From Lewinellaceae bacterium SD302 (GTDB lineage Bacteria > Bacteroidota > Bacteroidia > Chitinophagales > Saprospiraceae), in NCBI GenBank assembly GCA_002591745.1, contig PDLQ01000013.1, positions 62,001-126,000 on the forward strand: 64,000 nt of DNA. Direction: 5' to 3'. Shown here piece by piece: positions 59,646 to 64,000 of the stretch. Every line of letters starts with the position of its first letter. The first letter of the stretch is position 1. Below the pieces are notes generated by a model. That model was not told the DNA's origin. It made no database searches and saw only the letters and a list, made by a program, of their open reading frames with translations. The position numbers and the translations under genes were made by a program.

Positions 59646-61166
59646 CTATCTAATGACTATCCGCTTGGTCGCTAATCTGCCTCCCTGAACCAGACGCAAG
59701 AAATATACGCCTTGCATCAGATTAAGAGCGGGTAATTCGTAATCCAGCTTTCCGTTACGAATGCTCAATTCACTTTGTTGAAAAACCCGGCGGCCGGCCA
59801 GGTCGATTAATTCCACATTGAGCTGCTCATTGCCGTAAATTCCGCTGGCAGTTAAGCGCAGAGAGTTAAGACCTGCTTCAACTGGATTTGGATAAACGGT
59901 GACTCGCTCGGCTAGCAACCGTTCTTCACTGGTAGAGGAAATAATCTCACCCAATAGAATCAGGTTCACCGGAGTGAATTCACCCAATGTATTAAAACGG
60001 TTGACGGGGCGTACCCGCCAGTAGTAACGCTGGGGAGCCTGGATATAGGGGTCGCTGGCGGGAATATTGAGGCTGTTCTGGCCGTAGACGATGTAGTTCT
60101 GTGCCCCGGCAAAAAACTCATTGCCCGAGAAGTTAACGATATAAAAGTCTGCGTTATCAACTTCCGTCCATTCGAGGGTGAGGCCTTCGGATTCCTGAAT
60201 TTGGATCAAGGCACTGTCTTCGGGGTAGACGAGAGCCATTTGTTCGCCAACGGCGGCCTCATACTCGGGGGGAAGACCACTTTCCAGGTTACCCCGGGAG
60301 AAAATGTTGGTGCGAACGGCCGTCGTTTGCTCGTCGCTGAAGCCTACCATACAATCGTCCGAGGCGTAACTCATGATCGGCCAGCCCTGGACTTCGAAGG
60401 TGACACCATCCGGGTCGAGTAGTGGGTAAACGTAGGTGTTATCATCCTGGCAACTCCAGCGAAAGGACAGGTAATCCGGCGGAGTATCGCAGAATCCATC
60501 TCCGGCGATACCGTCACAGTTACTGCCGTCGGTTCTTTCTACCTCCCGGCCGAAGATGGTGCTGGGCGCGGGATCGTTGATGGGCGTTACGGGGTCGTCG
60601 CCGAATTCCCAGCCGAAGAAGGTGTGGGGCAGGGTGAAGAAGTGGCCCAGTTCGTGGCTCCAGGTTCGGTCGGTAGCACCTACGCAAGCATCGGCCATGG
60701 CTACGGCGTCTCCCTGCCCGGTGTAGTATCCACAGGCACCGGCGGCGGTAGTCACGAAGTAGTTGTTAACTACGTTTGGAGCGTTATATTCCAGCATTTT
60801 GGCGATGCCGACACCGAAGTCGTGGTTGTCGAATTCCGAATCGGCGATGTAATTAATGTCACCGTCTACGTGGAAAACGATGTTCGAAGCGGCGAAGTCA
60901 TCGTTCACCTGCTTCAGGTTATCCAGGATACGGCCGACCTCCAAAAAGCTGCCGCCCAGGTTATTACCGACAATATGAATACGTAATGGAACAACGATCG
61001 TATCCGTACTACGCACGGCGGCAATCTCTCCTCTTTGGTAAGCATCCAGCCAATCACTTTTGCCGGTATGGGCGCAGGGCAGGAGGTCTTCCTTGGGCGT
61101 TTGGGCAACGACTAGATTGAAGACTGCGAATAGTAAGGTCGAAATTAGTAGTAGCGGTCTTAACAT
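59646..61166 (-). CDS. Secreted M43-like zinc metalloprotease with T9SS type A sorting domain (copy A)
   Basis: 506 residues from ATG 61166. A signal peptide (to VVAQ) leads to a pappalysin-type (M43) catalytic domain with the zinc motif TWSHELGHFFTLPHTFF and a Met-turn-like YPIMSYASDD-type segment, two Ig-like segments and a C-terminal T9SS type A sorting domain (TVYPNPVEAGLNSLR, GVYFLRLVQGGRLATKRIVI). It shares about half its sequence with the next gene (DAYQRGEIAAVRSTDT against DAYQRGEIAAVRTTDT), so the two are tandem paralogues. Exported to the surface or medium. Confidence 0.9.
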   Translation of the reverse strand: MLRPLLLISTLLFAVFNLVVAQTPKEDLLPCAHTGKSDWLDAYQRGEIAAVRSTDTIVVPLRIHIVGNNLGGSFLEVGRILDNLKQVNDDFAASNIVFHVDGDINYIADSEFDNHDFGVGIAKMLEYNAPNVVNNYFVTTAAGACGYYTGQGDAVAMADACVGATDRTWSHELGHFFTLPHTFFGWEFGDDPVTPINDPAPSTIFGREVERTDGSNCDGIAGDGFCDTPPDYLSFRWSCQDDNTYVYPLLDPDGVTFEVQGWPIMSYASDDCMVGFSDEQTTAVRTNIFSRGNLESGLPPEYEAAVGEQMALVYPEDSALIQIQESEGLTLEWTEVDNADFYIVNFSGNEFFAGAQNYIVYGQNSLNIPASDPYIQAPQRYYWRVRPVNRFNTLGEFTPVNLILLGEIISSTSEERLLAERVTVYPNPVEAGLNSLRLTASGIYGNEQLNVELIDLAGRRVFQQSELSIRNGKLDYELPALNLMQGVYFLRLVQGGRLATKRIVIR

Positions 61167-61271
61167 GAGAAGGATTGAAATTGATAAGAAGAAGTGCGTA
61201 TACAATGGTGTCGAAACGAGAAATGTGATATTTGGTTTATCACTTCAGGGTGGCATGCCGGCGTGATACCA

Positions 61272-61307
61272 GAACGGGGAGCCGAATAAGCATCCGACTC
61301 CCCGTTC
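61272..61307. terminator. Hairpin between the two M43 protease genes
   Basis: 10-bp stem GAACGGGGAG/CTCCCCGTTC with an inner CG pair and a 16-base loop. A-rich sequence follows on the plus strand; no long T-run on the minus strand, so it may be a weak terminator or an mRNA stabiliser. Confidence 0.55.
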
Positions 61308-61328
61308 AGAGATCAAAAATTATAAAAT

Positions 61329-62876
61329 TTAGCGGCCAATGACCAGGCGACGGGTCAATTGACGATCGCCCTGACGGATGCGAACGAAATAGACACCGGC
61401 GGGAACATTGGCTACGTCTAGGTCATGACGGAAGGTTCCGGCTGCTACGTTCAACCCGGCTTCGTTAACCAGTACCTGACCGGTCATATTAACGAGTTGA
61501 ATATGTACATCATCGTTGGCACTAAGGCCATTGGCGGCGATGCGAACGGTTTTCTGGCTACCGTTGACAGGGTTAGGGAAAATGTTGACGGCACGGTCGA
61601 GGTCATTGTCTTGAGTAGAAGAAACCACGCCTAGCACCCGGAAGGTGAATTCTTGATCACCAAAATCACCGGCAACGTTGCATCGGTTGATCGGGCGAAC
61701 GCGCCAGGCGTTAAGAACCGTGTCAATGAGTCCATTGGCTTCGGTGAGGGTAAATTCGCTTTCGTCATACACAATGAACTCTCGTGCGCCGGCGAATTGA
61801 GCATTATAAGCTACCTGAACCAGGTACATGTCTGCATCGGGTACATCTTCCCAATCAAGGGTAACTTCGAATTCATCGATCGCGAAAAAGATCTCACCAT
61901 CTTCTGGAGTTAGCAACTCCATTTCAGCTGGGTCGGGAGCACTGTAATCGATCGGAATGTTCTGGATGAGTCCTGGACGTCCGGTGGCATTGGTGACCAT
62001 GGCGGTTCTTTGCTCATCGGTGAAGCTGGAAACACAGTTGTCGAAAGCGTAACCCATGATAGGGTAGGCTTGTACGTCGAGTGCCTGGCCATTACGATCA
62101 AGCAAAGGCTGACCGTATACACCGCTTCCATTACAACCCCAGCGATCACTGAGGTAATCGGCGGGAGTGTCACAAAAACCGTCACCGGCAATGGTACAAT
62201 TGCTGCCATCGGCCAGTTCCGTGAAACGGCCACCCACAGCAAAAGGTGCATTCTGTGAAGCGTAAGTGTTCAATGGACGAATCGGCGTGCCATCGGGTTC
62301 CGTGTAATGGAACTCAAAGCCATCGAAGGTGTGGGGTAATGACAGGAAGTGTCCCATCTCATGGCTCCAGGTGCGGTCGCCGGATCCGGTACAATCGTTG
62401 TTAATCGCCAGGGCATCTCCACCGAAGCTGTAGTAGCCACAGGCACCGGCCGGGTTTTCGACGAAGTAGCAGTTGATTACGCCAGGATCGTTATTAACGC
62501 TCATCATGGCTGATCCCTGGGCCTGGTTGTGGTCCCACCAGGTGGTATTATTCAGGAAATCGATTTCACCGTCGATGTAAAATTTGATGTTGGCGGTGGC
62601 GAAATCCTGATTCATGAGGACCATGGTCTCCAGGACCGTTTCTACGGGGATACCAAAGGTGCCGTCGGACTTGCGGACAATATGAATGCGCAGGGGCAGG
62701 AGTAGCGTATCGGTGGTACGTACGGCGGCAATCTCACCGCGTTGGTAAGCATCGATCCAGTCGCCACGGTGGGTCACACCGCAGGGAATGAGCCCTTCTT
62801 TGGAGTCGGGGGTGGATTGGGCGGTCAGAAAGCCCATACAGGCGATCAGCGCCAGGGAAAGGAGGAAACGAGTCAT
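61329..62876 (-). CDS. Secreted M43-like zinc metalloprotease with T9SS type A sorting domain (copy B)
   Basis: 515 residues. A signal peptide (MTRFLLSLALIACMGFLTAQ) is followed by the M43 catalytic domain with TWSHEMGHFLSLPHTFDGFE, the extra YPIMGYAFDNCVSSFTDEQ segment, Ig-like parts and a T9SS type A domain (VNIFPNPVNGSQKTVRI, AGVYFVRIRQGDRQLTRRLV). Tandem paralogue of the preceding gene; order of transcription suggests copy B is first. It may act on extracellular protein. No transmembrane segment. Confidence 0.92.
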   Translation of the reverse strand: MTRFLLSLALIACMGFLTAQSTPDSKEGLIPCGVTHRGDWIDAYQRGEIAAVRTTDTLLLPLRIHIVRKSDGTFGIPVETVLETMVLMNQDFATANIKFYIDGEIDFLNNTTWWDHNQAQGSAMMSVNNDPGVINCYFVENPAGACGYYSFGGDALAINNDCTGSGDRTWSHEMGHFLSLPHTFDGFEFHYTEPDGTPIRPLNTYASQNAPFAVGGRFTELADGSNCTIAGDGFCDTPADYLSDRWGCNGSGVYGQPLLDRNGQALDVQAYPIMGYAFDNCVSSFTDEQRTAMVTNATGRPGLIQNIPIDYSAPDPAEMELLTPEDGEIFFAIDEFEVTLDWEDVPDADMYLVQVAYNAQFAGAREFIVYDESEFTLTEANGLIDTVLNAWRVRPINRCNVAGDFGDQEFTFRVLGVVSSTQDNDLDRAVNIFPNPVNGSQKTVRIAANGLSANDDVHIQLVNMTGQVLVNEAGLNVAAGTFRHDLDVANVPAGVYFVRIRQGDRQLTRRLVIGR

Positions 62877-62941
62877 ATTTTCGAGCTGTTCGTGGAGTGA
62901 CTGACAGGTCCGGAAGCAGGAAGCTCGGTCGATGAAACGTC

Positions 62942-62965
62942 CGCATTGCTACTTTGCTAACCAAA
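62942..62965 (+). repeat. Dispersed motif, copy 16, upstream of mdh
   Basis: CGCATTGCTACTTTGCTAAC, pointing at mdh about 200 bases upstream of its start; a nearer -7 box probably serves mdh. Confidence 0.75.
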
Positions 62966-63085
62966 AGCCTGTTTAGCCACCTTGAATATAATAAGGTAGA
63001 TAATTCAGGAGCCAAAAGTAAGCAAATCGGAACGGTATAAAAGTCCTGATGGCGGCAATTCCGTCCGGAGAAGACAAAAAATGGC

Positions 63086-63093
63086 TACTTTTG
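63086..63093 (+). promoter_or_regulatory. mdh -7 box
   Basis: TACTTTTG, an exact TAnnTTTG match, 67 bases upstream of the mdh ATG. Confidence 0.6.
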
Positions 63094-63159
63094 CCAAACT
63101 TTTGACGGTGTATCCGTTAACAATCAACATAACCTGACTTTAAAAATCAGCCAAACCAA

Positions 63160-64000
63160 ATGAGTAAAGTAACCGTAGTAGGCGCCGGCAACGTAGGCGC
63201 GACCGTAGCCAATGTGCTGGCCCACAAAGACATCGTTAAAGAAATCGTCCTGCTGGACATCAAAGGCGACGTAGCCCGTGGTAAGGCCCTCGATAGCTGG
63301 CAGCAAGCCCCGGTGGATTACTACAGCACCCAACTGAAAGGAACTGATGATTACGCCGATACGGCCGGTTCCGACATCGTGGTGATTACCGCCGGTATCC
63401 CCCGCAAACCGGGGATGAGCCGCGACGACCTGATCAGCACCAATGCCAAGATCGTCACCAGTGTGACCAAGTCCATCATGGAGCATAGCGATAACCCGAT
63501 CATCATCGTGGTATCCAATCCGCTGGATGTCATGACCTTCGCTGCCTACAAGGCCAGCGGACTGCCCAAGACCCGTGTCTTCGGTATGGCCGGCATCCTG
63601 GACACGGCTCGCTACCGTGCCTTCCTGGCCACTGAACTGGAGGTAAGCCCTAAAGACATTCAGGCTGTGCTGATGGGTGGTCATGGCGACACTATGGTGC
63701 CGCTGCCCCGTTACACGACCGTAGCCGGAATCCCCGTCACCGAAATGATCGAGGAAGATAAGCTGGATGCCATTGTGGAACGCACCAAAAAAGGTGGAGG
63801 CGAACTGGTGAAACTGATGGGAACTTCCGCCTGGTACGCCCCCGGAGCCGCTGCAGCTCAAATGGTGGAAGCCATTTTGAAGGATGAAAACCGCATCTTC
63901 CCTTGCTGTTCTTTGCTGGAAGGTGAGTACGGGCTGAACGACATTTTCCTGGGGGTACCCGTCAAGTTGGGTGCCAAAGGTATCGAGCAGCTGATCGAAC
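63160..64000 (+). CDS. mdh: Malate dehydrogenase (3' end outside the window)
   Basis: At least 280 residues, open to the right edge. Interconverts malate and oxaloacetate with NAD in the citric acid cycle. The N-terminal Rossmann motif [15 protein letters not shown] binds NAD; catalytic and substrate residues lie in [35 protein letters not shown] and [17 protein letters not shown] (active-site His in GGHGD). This is the LDH-like MDH form common in Bacteroidota. It is only a few residues short of the usual end. Confidence 0.95.
   Translation, partial: MSKVTVVGAGNVGATVANVLAHKDIVKEIVLLDIKGDVARGKALDSWQQAPVDYYSTQLKGTDDYADTAGSDIVVITAGIPRKPGMSRDDLISTNAKIVTSVTKSIMEHSDNPIIIVVSNPLDVMTFAAYKASGLPKTRVFGMAGILDTARYRAFLATELEVSPKDIQAVLMGGHGDTMVPLPRYTTVAGIPVTEMIEEDKLDAIVERTKKGGGELVKLMGTSAWYAPGAAAAQMVEAILKDENRIFPCCSLLEGEYGLNDIFLGVPVKLGAKGIEQLIE

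Larger units (their letters stand above)
62877..63159. other. Divergent promoter region before mdh
   Basis: Holds a good dispersed-motif copy (62942-62965) and, nearer mdh, a canonical TACTTTTG box (63086-63093). No gene seen. Confidence 0.6.

Noticed and set aside
63124-63861. 245-codon open frame antisense to mdh
   Set aside because: Entirely within mdh, whose protein is clearly recognisable.

Overview
The window looks like chromosomal DNA of a Bacteroidota bacterium, most likely in the Saprospiria (Lewinella-like); that placement is inference. Supporting signs are a SusC/SusD pair, several secreted proteins with type IX secretion (T9SS) C-terminal sorting domains, SprB-type repeats, many lipoproteins, an M43 protease pair, and -7 boxes of the Bacteroidota type (TAnnTTTG) close to start codons. 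GC content is medium except between about 33.5 and 38.65 kb, which is clearly AT-richer. No tRNA, rRNA, CRISPR array or insertion sequence was recognised.

Layout. 0-7.5 kb: end of a secreted protein (partial), a T9SS surface protein, an alpha/beta hydrolase, a VOC protein, polyphosphate kinase and a GntP transporter. 7.7-13.1 kb: pnp with a long leader hairpin, a broken or tiny lipoprotein, a barrel protein, an unknown alpha-helical protein, and a 500-base non-coding block with a candidate pseudoknot RNA and three tandem repeat-plus-hairpin units in front of xseA. 13.1-26.5 kb: xseA, tilS-rlmH, a lamin-tail surface protein, a HipA-like kinase/DUF3037 pair, a subtilisin lipoprotein, cysteine desulfurase, xthA, a second EEP nuclease/phosphatase, RDD, VOC and lipB. 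26.6-38.8 kb: a SprB-repeat surface protein, a TolB-like lipoprotein, an S41 peptidase lipoprotein, and a mosaic SusC/SusD locus followed by an AT-rich metzincin lipoprotein and a leftover susD 3' end. 38.9-50 kb: isoaspartyl peptidase, dapF, an Old Yellow Enzyme, a DegP-like protease, a two-gene molybdenum hydroxylase, an alpha/beta hydrolase, queE and a TauE/SafE permease. 50-57.1 kb: an AI-2E family permease, then a tight three-gene operon encoding a metallophosphoesterase/kinase-like/beta-barrel fusion lipoprotein, an SdiA-regulated beta-propeller and a degenerate HD domain fused to a Pycsar-effector-like membrane domain. 57.3-64 kb: stomatin-like protein, PyrR-like phosphoribosyltransferase, acyl-CoA thioesterase, two tandem M43 proteases and the start of mdh.

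Candidate new biology: (1) a roughly 20-bp motif (core GGCTARCAAAGTAGCARTG) in at least 16 good copies on both strands, mostly in promoter-like positions but also inside genes; (2) the metallophosphoesterase/propeller/pseudo-HD operon at 51.1-57.1 kb; (3) the recombination scar at the SusC/SusD locus; (4) the triple-terminator leader before xseA.
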